Assembly: GCA_030066195.1 (NCBI GenBank)
Contig: JASJCB010000066.1
Coordinates: forward strand, 1-45,590
Direction: 5' to 3'
DNA: 45,590 bases
Source of the DNA: Acidobacteriota bacterium
GTDB lineage: Bacteria; Acidobacteriota; Holophagae; Acanthopleuribacterales; Acanthopleuribacteraceae
Part shown: in pieces, positions 16,413-27,300 of the stretch
Position numbering within the stretch: the first letter of the stretch is position 1
Layout of the letters: every line of letters begins with the position of its first letter
Translations under genes and position numbers: made by a program
The notes under the pieces: generated by a model
The model's input: only the letters and a program-made list of their open reading frames with translations
Told to the model about the DNA's origin: nothing
Databases searched by the model: none

Positions 16413-16517
16413 AGGTTTGTCGGAGCGCCCGAAGCCCAACAGGTCCGGAGCGATGACCCGAACCCCGGCGTTGACGAAAATGGGAATCATCTTACGGTAG
16501 AGATAGCTCCAAGACTT
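16413..16517 (-). pseudogene. Fragment of a haloalkane-dehalogenase-like alpha/beta hydrolase
   Basis: On the minus strand about 35 codons read KSWSYLYRKMIPIFV then NAGVRVIAPDLLGFGRSDKP. This is the stretch just after the oxyanion-hole motif of haloalkane dehalogenases (usual form HGEPSWSYLYRKMIP...APDLIGFGRSDKP). Nothing upstream resembles the N-terminus, similarity ends after SDKP, and the catalytic Asp, acid and His regions are absent. It is a remnant, not a working gene. Confidence 0.65.
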
Positions 16518-16923
16518 GCCGTCTTTGACGGAATCAGCTACACTCTTCAGTGTCTAAACAGAGGATCACGATGGCTAGACTAACCTTGGAAGGAGAGGTA
16601 CAAAACCAGTCAATGGGCACGTCAACGTCGAACGAATTAGCCCGTAAGGGAAATAGTCCAGCCCAAATAATGGGCAAGGAATGGCAGTTCCATGCCTCCG
16701 AGCTGAAACATCGGATGTCGGATGTCCCGTGTCCTCAATCGTGGACCTTCAGGTGTTCGCAGTCCGTTGGACGAGCACTGAGGAATTCAATGGAGGCCAT
16801 TATGCCAATTCGCATAACATGCCGAAATAAAATTCAAGAAAACGTTGAACAAGCTAATAATGAAGGAATGCCGCCGCATTCAACCAACATTCTAGAGGCG
16901 TATTGTGCTGACAGGAAACCAAC

Positions 16924-16942
16924 ATCCGCATCTTATGCGGAT
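16924..16942. repeat. Perfect 8-bp hairpin before the acetyltransferase gene
   Basis: ATCCGCAT and ATGCGGAT are perfect complements around CTT, 48 bp upstream of the GNAT start at 16990. It could be an operator or an RNA hairpin in the leader. Confidence 0.5.
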
Positions 16943-16989
16943 CAGTCTATGCATTGTTATACCTCGGTTCATGGACGCTTCATCCTGTC

Positions 16990-17622
16990 ATGATTCAATC
17001 GGCGATCACCCTTCGACCCGCCAGGCCCACCCTCGACGAAGGCATGGCTTATGCACGCTATCTCGATGTTGCCGCCGAGGGCTTCTTTCGTTTCATGCTC
17101 GGCCGAAAGGCCACGGAAATCATCGCTAAGGCCTACATCCAATCGGGCTCCGACTATTCCTACGAAAACGTACTCTTCGCCGAACAGAACCACCGTCTCG
17201 TGGGCATGGCTTCAGGATTCACAGCCGAGCAGCAGCGCACCTTCTCAGACCAACCCCTGAAGCAGGCTGCAGGCTCTCAGGTCATTCGCATGATGGTCGT
17301 CAGGATCCTCTTCGCTTCGATGATTCGAATTCTCAACATGCTCGACGAGGGTGATTTCTATCTGCTGTCTATCGCCACAGATGAAGCCGTTCGCGGCGCG
17401 GGCATCGGTTCGGCCTTGATGGACGCGATGGAGGAGCGCGCCGTTGCCGGCGGGTCTGTCCGCCTTGCTCTTGATGTATCGGCTTGCAACGCAGGTGCTC
17501 GCAGGCTCTACGAGCGTCGGGGGATGGCAGTCGAGTCGCACTGGCCGAGGCGGCTAAAGATACCGAGATTGAAACTCTATCGGATGACGAAGCCCCTCGC
17601 TTTACCAGATACACTACACTAG
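16990..17622 (+). CDS. GNAT-family N-acetyltransferase
   Basis: 210 residues. GNAT enzymes move an acetyl group from acetyl-CoA to an amine. The acetyl-CoA-binding motif is clear: LLSIATDEAVRGAGIGSAL (the R/Q-x-x-G-x-G/A loop, about residues 130-148), followed by ALDVSACNAGARRLYERRGM, the typical motif B with the Tyr near the thiolate. The N-terminal half (about 5-110) contains a less conserved substrate-binding part with an insertion (MVVRILFASMIRILN). Substrate cannot be told. The ATG at 16990 has no good ribosome binding site; an in-frame TTG at 16954 is an alternative. It stands alone in a repeat-rich, poorly coding stretch, so it may be a transferred gene. Confidence 0.82.
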   Translation: MIQSAITLRPARPTLDEGMAYARYLDVAAEGFFRFMLGRKATEIIAKAYIQSGSDYSYENVLFAEQNHRLVGMASGFTAEQQRTFSDQPLKQAAGSQVIRMMVVRILFASMIRILNMLDEGDFYLLSIATDEAVRGAGIGSALMDAMEERAVAGGSVRLALDVSACNAGARRLYERRGMAVESHWPRRLKIPRLKLYRMTKPLALPDTLH

Positions 17623-18021
17623 CCGCCCTGGCGATTGTCCTCTGAGCTGCTGCGTCAAGTTTTACGGTGGTTGATCTGGGATATCAGGCTACCATGCGCG
17701 CCTCCGCGAGGAAGCGATCAACCGCCCTTTTGAGAGGCACGGTCGAAATACTCGTGCGTAGACCTTATTGTAAAAGGCCGCAACGCCAACGCCTGTCCCG
17801 GTGACAGTGTAGCGCAACGTCCCGGGGACTCTCCGACATAATTATCTTGCTAATATACTACACCAATTGGGGCGGGTTCTGCACTTCCATGGATTCTAGA
17901 GCGACCACTTGGCAACCTGGTGAATTAAGAGCCTCATCCAATTCCCGCATCGCTGAAAATGACCGTGTTCCGTTCTTCCGGGTGCACCATCCGCAATAAA
18001 TGCACTTTCCGTTGATTTGGC

Positions 18022-18050
18022 CAAACAACGCCCTTTTCGGGTGTCGTTTG
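18022..18050. repeat. Hairpin with 12-base arms
   Basis: CAAACAACGCCC pairs with GGGTGTCGTTTG across a TTTTC loop, with one mismatch and one G-U pair. Positions 18022-18033 and 18039-18050. Confidence 0.55.
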
Positions 18051-18121
18051 TATGGTGGCTTCGGATTTCATCAACTTTGGTAGGAAAAATACCCCTTTTT
18101 TTCGATCTCGGCGGGCCTTTG

Positions 18122-18182
18122 CCCGGGAATGGGACTACCCTCGAAGCTCCAAGGTAGCACCATTCCCGGGAAGTGGACTACC
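18122..18182. repeat. Nested inverted and direct repeat built on CCCGGGAA...GACTACC
   Basis: CCCGGGAATGGGACTACC (18122-18139) is followed after 13 bases by its near-perfect inverse GGTAGCACCATTCCCGGG (18153-18170; only two adjacent bases unmatched). A third, direct copy CCCGGGAAGTGGACTACC (18165-18182) shares the central CCCGGG. The same 18-base unit is thus present three times within 61 bp, able to form alternative hairpins. A further TCCCGGGAGTGG lies near 18207. Confidence 0.65.
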
Positions 18183-18250
18183 TGTGAACCCCGGAGACGG
18201 TTACAATCCCGGGAGTGGTTCCGTTTGGAGAGTGTCGCTTTGATCTTTTT

Positions 18251-18296
18251 CCCGAAAATGGGGTCAACGATTTGTCAATTCCGGTTGTTTTTCGGG
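18251..18296. repeat. Inverted repeat CCCGAAAA / TTTTCGGG
   Basis: Perfect 8-base arms at 18251-18258 and 18289-18296, 30 bases apart, within the same repeat-rich gap. Confidence 0.4.
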
Positions 18297-18505
18297 TAAA
18301 GGACCGAGGGTGCCGGTGCCGCCTGCCGCGAAACTCGGGCCGAAGTTGTCAAATCAATCCTCGAGTAGACCTCATCTCGAGATTGGAGGTGGGTTTGGGC
18401 TGTCGAGTTGGCCTCGACTCGTCAAAGAAAACGCATTTTTCAGTTCGAACGGACCTGTTCTCGGGATAAGTGTTGTGTTTTGGAGAGCAACAATAACCAT
18501 GCTCG

Positions 18506-18521
18506 GGAACGGTGCCGTTCC
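18506..18521. repeat. Palindrome GGAACGG-TG-CCGTTCC with a further copy
   Basis: A perfect 7-base inverted repeat with a two-base centre. GGAACGG occurs again at 18548-18554, so the motif is present three times in 50 bp. Confidence 0.45.
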
Positions 18522-18622
18522 GGGTGCGGCATCTGTATGTCTTCCCCGGAACGGTATGGGTTCGTAACCGGACCCGAGGGCCTTGAAACGGAGGTTTCCA
18601 TCACAAAATAACGTTCCCAACT

Positions 18623-18661
18623 TATGCAATGCTTGCAAGCAACCGATCTGAGAATTGCATA
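18623..18661. repeat. Nested palindromes upstream of the response regulator
   Basis: TATGCAAT (18623-18630) and ATTGCATA (18654-18661) are perfect complements 23 bases apart. Inside them TGCTTGCAAGCA (18630-18641) is a perfect 12-bp palindrome. About 120-150 bp before the response-regulator start, this fits an operator region, but no regulator is known. Confidence 0.45.
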
Positions 18662-18779
18662 GGCTTGTAGGTTCTTGGGGCATTGGAAAATGGAATACAT
18701 CCCGAACTCTCGTGATAGAATGGCGGTGGACGTACCGGCTTTCCCCGTGGAGCCGTAACTTGAACATGTTGGAGTGAAG

Positions 18780-19391
18780 ATGAGGCCGAATAGCAACCGC
18801 ATCCTGATCGTGGATGATAGTGAGGCCATCCATCGCGATATCATCAAGATTTTGAGTTCGCCCCGATCCCAGGCAAAGACCCAAGATCTCCACCAAATCG
18901 AGATGGAATTGTTCGACGGGGATGAAAAATTCCGACCGCCCAAGAACCTGGAAACCGTCAGTTACCGAATCGATTCCGCCTTTCAGGGGAAGGACGCCAT
19001 TCGCATGGTGGACCAGGCCGCCTCGGAGGGCAATCCCTACGCCCTGGTGTTTATGGATGTACGCATGCCGCCCGGCATCGACGGTATCGAGACCATCGAA
19101 CGGATCTGGACCAATCACCCCACCATCGAAATGGTTATCGTCACCGCTTTTTCCGATCACAGTTGGGAAGATATTTTAGAGCGGGTAGGCACCACGGACC
19201 GTTTGATGGTGTTGCGGAAACCGTTCGACCTGATTACCATCAAACAGTTAGCCCTGGCTTTGACAAAAAAATACAACATCTCCGTCAAGGTAGAGAATTA
19301 CCTGGAGCACATGGAGTTGGAAGTGCGGAACGGTGAGGTCAACCGGGTTCCTTCCATGGTCTCCGAACTGAAAAGGATCATGCATACCTGA
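18780..19391 (+). CDS. Stand-alone response regulator receiver with insertion
   Basis: 203 residues. A receiver domain: NRILIVDDSEAIHRD (acidic pair Asp12-Asp13), phospho-acceptor Asp93 in VFMDVRMPPGIDG, Thr122 in VIVTAF, Lys147 in LRKPFD. Between the first helix and second strand an insertion of about 35 residues (28-62) is characteristic of a subgroup often linked to hybrid kinases (DSAFQGKDAIRMV, MPPGIDGIETI). No output domain follows; the C-terminal 45 residues are helical. GGAG lies five bases before the ATG at 18780. It converges on the hybrid kinase gene, whose stop is 11 bp away, so it may carry phosphate from that kinase or from the kinases farther along that lack receivers. Confidence 0.88.
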   Translation: MRPNSNRILIVDDSEAIHRDIIKILSSPRSQAKTQDLHQIEMELFDGDEKFRPPKNLETVSYRIDSAFQGKDAIRMVDQAASEGNPYALVFMDVRMPPGIDGIETIERIWTNHPTIEMVIVTAFSDHSWEDILERVGTTDRLMVLRKPFDLITIKQLALALTKKYNISVKVENYLEHMELEVRNGEVNRVPSMVSELKRIMHT

Positions 19392-19402
19392 GCCGGCGAG
19401 CC

Positions 19403-22147
<2,745 letters not shown>

Positions 22148-22464
22148 GGAAACTGTTCCTGGTCAAATGAACGACTGATTGTTACGGCTTAAGGAAGAGG
22201 ATTCAAAGCATCGATTGCCAAAACCGTCGGAAAACCCCTCATCTAACGGTTGACGGTCACGCCCACGCTCTTTCGGCATGACCTCTAACTGTATATCAAA
22301 TCAGTGCAAAGTACAATACAACCCGCCGTTGTGTTATGCCGTTGTGTGAAAATCACGGCCGGCGGAACAGGCCGACGGCAATTGTCCTGCCCGATCCGCG
22401 GAGGTCTCAAAACACCTCCTTGTTCGGTGTCTGTTTTCTGTTAGGATAGACTGGGGAGGGTTAC
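22148..22464. other. Divergent control region between kinase and methylase genes
   Basis: No gene. Visible elements are a 10-bp direct repeat GCCGTTGTGT at 22325-22334 and 22338-22347, an inverted repeat GCCGGCGG/CCGACGGC (22358-22365 and 22372-22379, one mismatch) and a hairpin GGAGGT/ACCTCC at 22400-22405 and 22414-22419. A weak promoter candidate for the methylase is TTGTTC, 16 bases, TAGGAT near 22420-22447. The direct repeat may be an operator, but no controller (C) protein gene accompanies this restriction-modification pair. Confidence 0.4.
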
Positions 22465-23541
22465 ATGAGCGCTACTGCCTATCTGGTCGATGTGGGTCAT
22501 GAAGCAAGAGTCATGGCGCAACTTCAGAAGTTTCCGGACTCCAGGTATATGGGTTCGAAGCGGCGTTTGCTTCCCTGGATTTACTCCGTCTTGTCGGAAA
22601 TCGAATTTCGATCGGCTTGGGATCCCTTTTCAGGTTCAGGAAGTGTCAGTTATCTTCTGAAAGCCATGGGGAAACGCGTGGTTTCCTCCGACTTCCTCAA
22701 TTTTTCTTCCATTGTCGCCAAGGCATTGATTGAAAACCCGGGAATCGAGGTTCCCAAAGACCTTGCTCATTCCATCCTTCTCCCTCATCCCGATGCCCGT
22801 CCTTTTATAGAAAACACCTGGCGAAACATCTTCTTTCAAGTTGAGGACCTCAAATTCCTGGATAATGCGGTCGCTCATATCAGGGGTATTCATGACGAGT
22901 ACCTTTCCGCAATGGTTATGACCGCGCTTATCAGGTCTTGCCAAAAACGACAACCTAGAGGCGTTTTCACGATCTCCGGGGACTTGTCCCGCTATGATGA
23001 CGGGCGTAGGGATCTCAGGTTATCTCTAGCCGAACACTTCCTGGAGCAAGTCGAGCTTCTCAACGAGGCATCTTTCTCCAATCAAATGAAAAATATTTCT
23101 TTCAGAAGTGACGTCTTTGAGGGCAACCGTCCGCAAACAGATCTTGTATATTTGGATCCCCCTTACGTTCCTCGTTCCGATGACAATTGTTACATAAAAA
23201 GATATCACTTCCTTGAAGGGTTGAGCTGCTATTGGAAAGACGTGGAAATCGATTACCAAACCAAGGTTCGGAAAATCAAAAAGAAGTATACTCCTTTTTC
23301 ATACAGGCGAACGGCCGTCGAGGGTTTCGACAATCTCTTCAAACGTTGCGGTCATGCGACCATCGCACTCTCCTACAGTTCAAACGGCTTCCCCGATCTG
23401 GATCAACTCACCGAGATGATGGGCAAATATAAAAGTAGGGTGACGGTACATAAAAAGCCCCACCGTTATCATTTCGGTAATCACACCGCCGCTCGGAGAA
23501 AGTCCGTCATTGAGTACCTGATCATCGGAGAGAATGCTTGA
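22465..23541 (+). CDS. DNA adenine N6-methyltransferase (Dam/D12 family), modification subunit
   Basis: 358 residues. It transfers a methyl group from S-adenosylmethionine to adenine in a specific site. The D12-class order is plain: RYMGSKRRLLPWI near residue 27, motif I DPFSGSGSV (53-61), motif IV LVYLDPPYV (DPPY at 231-234), and IALSYSSNG near 310. The region between motifs I and IV is the target-recognition part; I cannot read the recognition sequence. GGAGGG lies about five bases before the ATG. The gene overlaps the restriction nuclease gene by four bases (TTGA), so the two are translationally coupled. Base composition is visibly richer in A+T than the neighbours, suggesting transfer. 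Confidence 0.92.
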   Translation: MSATAYLVDVGHEARVMAQLQKFPDSRYMGSKRRLLPWIYSVLSEIEFRSAWDPFSGSGSVSYLLKAMGKRVVSSDFLNFSSIVAKALIENPGIEVPKDLAHSILLPHPDARPFIENTWRNIFFQVEDLKFLDNAVAHIRGIHDEYLSAMVMTALIRSCQKRQPRGVFTISGDLSRYDDGRRDLRLSLAEHFLEQVELLNEASFSNQMKNISFRSDVFEGNRPQTDLVYLDPPYVPRSDDNCYIKRYHFLEGLSCYWKDVEIDYQTKVRKIKKKYTPFSYRRTAVEGFDNLFKRCGHATIALSYSSNGFPDLDQLTEMMGKYKSRVTVHKKPHRYHFGNHTAARRKSVIEYLIIGENA

Positions 23542-24374
23542 AGCTGATAAAGCAAACGTTGCGGGATATTCTCGATTCTTTGTCCGTCCTTAATGCATCA
23601 TGGGAAGACGATGTATCAAGAGCCGCCTTGGATACGATCAGCAAAATACCCGTTAAAGAAACCTATACCAAAACGGACCTTGCCGAGTTGCTCGATGCGG
23701 ATTTCAAAACCGGAATCTTGATTTTCCGGCTGTTTTTGGAGCTTTCCAAGGATCAACTCGAAACCGAGCTTGCAGACTACCTGGGCGCCGCGGGAATCGG
23801 TGTCAAAAGTTATCGCCGTAATCAGGAAAACTTCCTTTCCGGCCTGGAACAACTGGGACTGTTGGAAGCCATGAGCGCTACGGTCAATAGAAAGGTAACC
23901 TGGACGGATTTATTGGCCGAACGATTGAAATCGGGTAGAGGAAAGGCGATCAGGGGCCAAAATAGAGGCCGGGACCTGGAAGACTTTGCGGAGAATGTCA
24001 TCGAGGAGGTTTTTGGAACCAATTACGAATCTCGGTGCCAGTTCGTCGGTGCAGATGACGAATCGGCTAAATGTGATTTCGCTGTTCCCAGTCGAACGGA
24101 ACCAAGAATTCTCGTGGAAGCAAAAGGATATGGAGCAACCGGCTCCAAGATGACTGATGTCATTGGTGATTTGAACTCAATCATCCGACACAAACGAAAC
24201 GATGCGGCGCTGATTTTCATTACTGACGGCATCACCTGGAAGCGACGAACCTCCGACCTGCAGAAAATAATCGAGATGCAAAACCGCGGTGAAATCACCA
24301 GAATATTCACAACCAGTATGGTGAAACAGTTCAAGAACGATCTAAAGATCTTGAAAGATTTCTACGGCATCTGA
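23538..24374 (+). CDS. Type II restriction endonuclease, PD-(D/E)XK type
   Basis: 278 residues. Partner of the adenine methylase: it should cut unmethylated DNA at the same site. The probable catalytic core is Asp180 (AKCDFAVPS) and Glu194-Ala-Lys196 (RILVEAKGYG), a standard D...ExK arrangement, preceded by a helix with Glu148/Glu152. The N-terminal half (1-130) looks helical and may bind DNA. I do not recognise the subtype or specificity. The start is TTG, overlapping the TGA stop of the methylase, with GGAGAG five bases before it; coupling like this keeps nuclease made after methylase. Composition is A+T-rich, like the methylase. Confidence 0.8.
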   Translation: MKLIKQTLRDILDSLSVLNASWEDDVSRAALDTISKIPVKETYTKTDLAELLDADFKTGILIFRLFLELSKDQLETELADYLGAAGIGVKSYRRNQENFLSGLEQLGLLEAMSATVNRKVTWTDLLAERLKSGRGKAIRGQNRGRDLEDFAENVIEEVFGTNYESRCQFVGADDESAKCDFAVPSRTEPRILVEAKGYGATGSKMTDVIGDLNSIIRHKRNDAALIFITDGITWKRRTSDLQKIIEMQNRGEITRIFTTSMVKQFKNDLKILKDFYGI

Positions 24375-24390
24375 TCGAAAGGCGCGCGCC

Positions 24391-27300
24391 CTAACCAAAG
24401 CCGGCCTGTTGGGAAACCGATTCCTTGGGGTTTCCCCGGGGTTCGTTGGGGATTTCCAGGTGGAAGCGCGCGCCCACTTCGCCGTTCTCGGCCCAGATTC
24501 GGCCGCCCATTTCGGTCAATGCGTTGGCGCAACTGTGCAGGCCGAAGCCATGGCCGTTCGACTTGGTCGTAAAACCGTGATTGAAGATTTTGTCCAGCGC
24601 GTCTTCCGGTATGCCCTTGCCGCTGTCCGCCACGGTCATAAAGGTTCTCTCTACATCCTGGCCGATCGTCAGCGTAATCCTGCGTTCCGCGATCTTGTCT
24701 TCGATCAAAGCCTCGCGGGCGTTTTTCAGCAGGTTGACCAGAACGTGGATCAGCTTGACCTTTTGGACGGGGATCGGACGGGGCGCCCGGCCGTGTACCG
24801 AGAAATCCACCCCGTAGCGTTCCATCATGGGTGCGATGATATGGCAGGCTTCGCGGACGATCTCGTCGATGGGGAACACTTCGGCCTGTGCGCCCAGGGA
24901 AGCGTAGGATTGTTGGGCCTCGATCACCTGGCGGATGACCTCTACCTTGTCCTGAATGCGCGCGGTGCCCGAATGAATCTTGTTCATTTCCCGATGCAGG
25001 CGCTGGGCGTAGGCGCTGTAAAAGTCGATCAGCATACGATCCTTTTCCGTCAATTCGGGTAACGCGGCAGCCATTTCCACCAGTTTGTCGTTGGCGCGAT
25101 CGAACGATTTCAACTTGATGCCGGTTGCAACCTGCGACACATTTTGCGCGGAGATAATCACCGAATTGAGAATGTTGCCCACGTTGTGCAGGACGGAGGT
25201 GGCGATATCGGCCATACCGGCCTGGTGAGCCTGATCGACCAGTTCCTGTTGAGCACGCTCCAATTCCCTGGTCCGCTGCTTGACCCTTTGCTCCAATTCG
25301 ACGTTTAAGGCCCTGGTTTCCGATTCGGCGCGCTTGCGATCTTCAACTTCCCTGCGCAAGGCCTGGTTCAGATCGGTCATATCGGCGTACAATCTGGCGT
25401 TGTCCAACGAGATCGCTGCCTGGGCCAGCAGAACTTGCAGGGGGCCCATGCGGCGTGGGCTGAACACGCGCGTCATGATATCGTTCTCGAGGTACAGGCA
25501 GCCGGTGATGCGATCCATATAGCGCAACGGCGTGCATAGGACGGACTGGGGCCGGCGTTGATGGAAATACGGATCGTCAACGAATTGCTCGTAGTCGCCG
25601 TCCAGAACGATGTCTTTACCTGTCCGGCGAACGTAGCGAACCAGGGAACCCGGCAGGTCGTCTTCGCCGATCGGTTTCGGCTCCAGGGTATCGACGCGGT
25701 CGGTGTTGCCCCGGGCGGCTATGTAAAGCATCTCCTCCTGGACCAGGATGACGGCGCCGAAGCGCGCGCCCGCGTGTTCCAACATCTCCCGAATGATTTT
25801 TTTAAGGCAGGCGTTGACATCTACCTCGCCCGCGATGGCTTGTGCGGCCCGGACCATGGATTGCACATCCAAACCCACCATTTCCCGCGATTCAGTGGTC
25901 ATGGAAATGCTGCGTTCCCCGGTCTCATAGGGGTCGAATTGCATCAGGGATTCGGCTTTGGCCGCGGCGCCCCAACGTCTATATAAAAAAGCCGCCCGGT
26001 CCCGATGGTGGTGCGAGAACGGCGATTTTCCTCGTCGATGCCAGAAATTGCCCGCCAGTTCTTCCGCAAGAGCCTCGTAGGGATGAAAACGTCCGCCGTG
26101 GAAACCGGCAATTGCCTCGTCATACAACCGCCAGGCCTGTTCGGTTCGTTCTTCCAAATCCGCGAGCTCGGCCGAGATCAAGGTCCATATGGGCTTGAAG
26201 GTTTTGGGGCAGGTCTCGGCCCAGCCCGCCATACGCGATCTCGCTGCAAGCAATCGGTCCATGAGCGACGGATCTTCGGTTTCCCTGTATCCGGCCGCGG
26301 CCAGCAAGGCGTCGAAAAAACAGGCTTGCGCCACGGAGAGGTGACCCAGGGTATAGTGTTCCTGTTTCATCGCATAGGCAGTTGCCCGAAGACCCTCCGC
26401 GTGATTGCCTTCCAGCAGGTAGACCAGACCCAGGAGTACGTTGAACTGGGTAAGGCTCATGATGCTGCCGTTTTTTTCGCAACGTTGTATGTAAGCGGCT
26501 ATTTCGGCATCGCGATCTTGCGTTACGCCCAGCAGCATGGAGAGGCAGAGCGCAAAACCGTCCACTGAATCCACCATTTGCAGGTTCCCCGTGGACCGCA
26601 TATAGGCGCGAGCATCGGCAATCCCCTGGCTAAGGCTCAGCAGACCGATGCCCTGGAAGAAGGGAACGTACAGTTCGAACATGCGAAAATAGCCGAGATA
26701 TTGGGGGCGGGCGCGAGAAAGAGGATTGGCAATCATGCGGCGGTTGATTGCCCGGACCTCGCGAATGGGGACCACCCAATGGGCCAGATTGTTGGCAAAG
26801 ATCAAGGTATTGGCGATGTTTTGGAAACCGAACTGCTCCTGAACGGCCTGGCTGACCAGGCCGAATCGATAGGCGGTCAGGTATTCTCCCTTAACGGGGC
26901 CCAGGTACAAAGCCAAACTCGCGTATCCATGAGCCGCGATGGGATGATTTCCATGCTGTACCGCCGTGTGAACCATGGTGACCCCCAGCCAACTGAGCAG
27001 TTCCTGGTTTACGAAATAACAGGGGGCGATCAGGGCATCCGAGATGGACAACAGGGCAATTTGCCGGGCATCCGTCATGGCGGGCAGGTCGATCAGGGAT
27101 TCAATCTCACCGCCCTCCAGCAGCACATCGATTTTGGCCAGTTTCTCCTTCAGGCTACCGGCGATGTTTCGAGGGATGCTCCGACCCAGGACTTCCAGGG
27201 CGGTTTTGCCGGAATCGATCGCCTCATGGTAGCTGCCTTGAAGCGTATGGATCTTGATCATTGCCACCAGGTATTGGACACGCGCCAACGGCTCGGGATC

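Larger units (their letters stand above)
16155..16989. other. Poorly coding stretch with gene fragments and hairpins
   Basis: No intact gene can be supported in these 835 bp. It holds a haloalkane-dehalogenase fragment on the minus strand, a plus-strand frame starting near 16213 that looks like a protein N-terminus for about 35 codons (MDTQTIIRQIMMEIDDHR) and then loses character, and two inverted repeats. A long plus-strand frame at 16550-16993 has no ribosome binding site and no family resemblance, so I do not call it. The stretch reads as decayed or rearranged DNA. Confidence 0.55.
17623..18779. other. 1.16-kb gene-free stretch rich in inverted repeats
   Basis: No frame has both a ribosome binding site and a recognisable product. 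From about 18020 onward hairpin-forming repeats follow each other, listed separately. Further upstream, GGTTGATC near 17669 and GATCAACC near 17716 are 8-base complements about 38 bases apart. No RNA family that I know fits, and no tRNA is present. It may contain one or more small structured RNAs or degenerate repeat elements. Confidence 0.5.

Noticed and set aside
16434..16883. Possible integron attC sites next to the GNAT gene (GCCCAAC, ATTCAAC, GTTGAAC)
   Set aside because: The consensus half-sites occur, but not in the required order and spacing with a pairing central region, and no integrase is seen.
16550..16993. A 147-codon open frame on the plus strand before the acetyltransferase
   Set aside because: It begins with GTG without a ribosome binding site, has no family resemblance and lies in a stretch of fragments and hairpins; treated as chance.
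18122..18661. CRISPR array or tandem repeat tract
   Set aside because: Repeats are few, of different sequence and without regular spacers; no cas gene is present.
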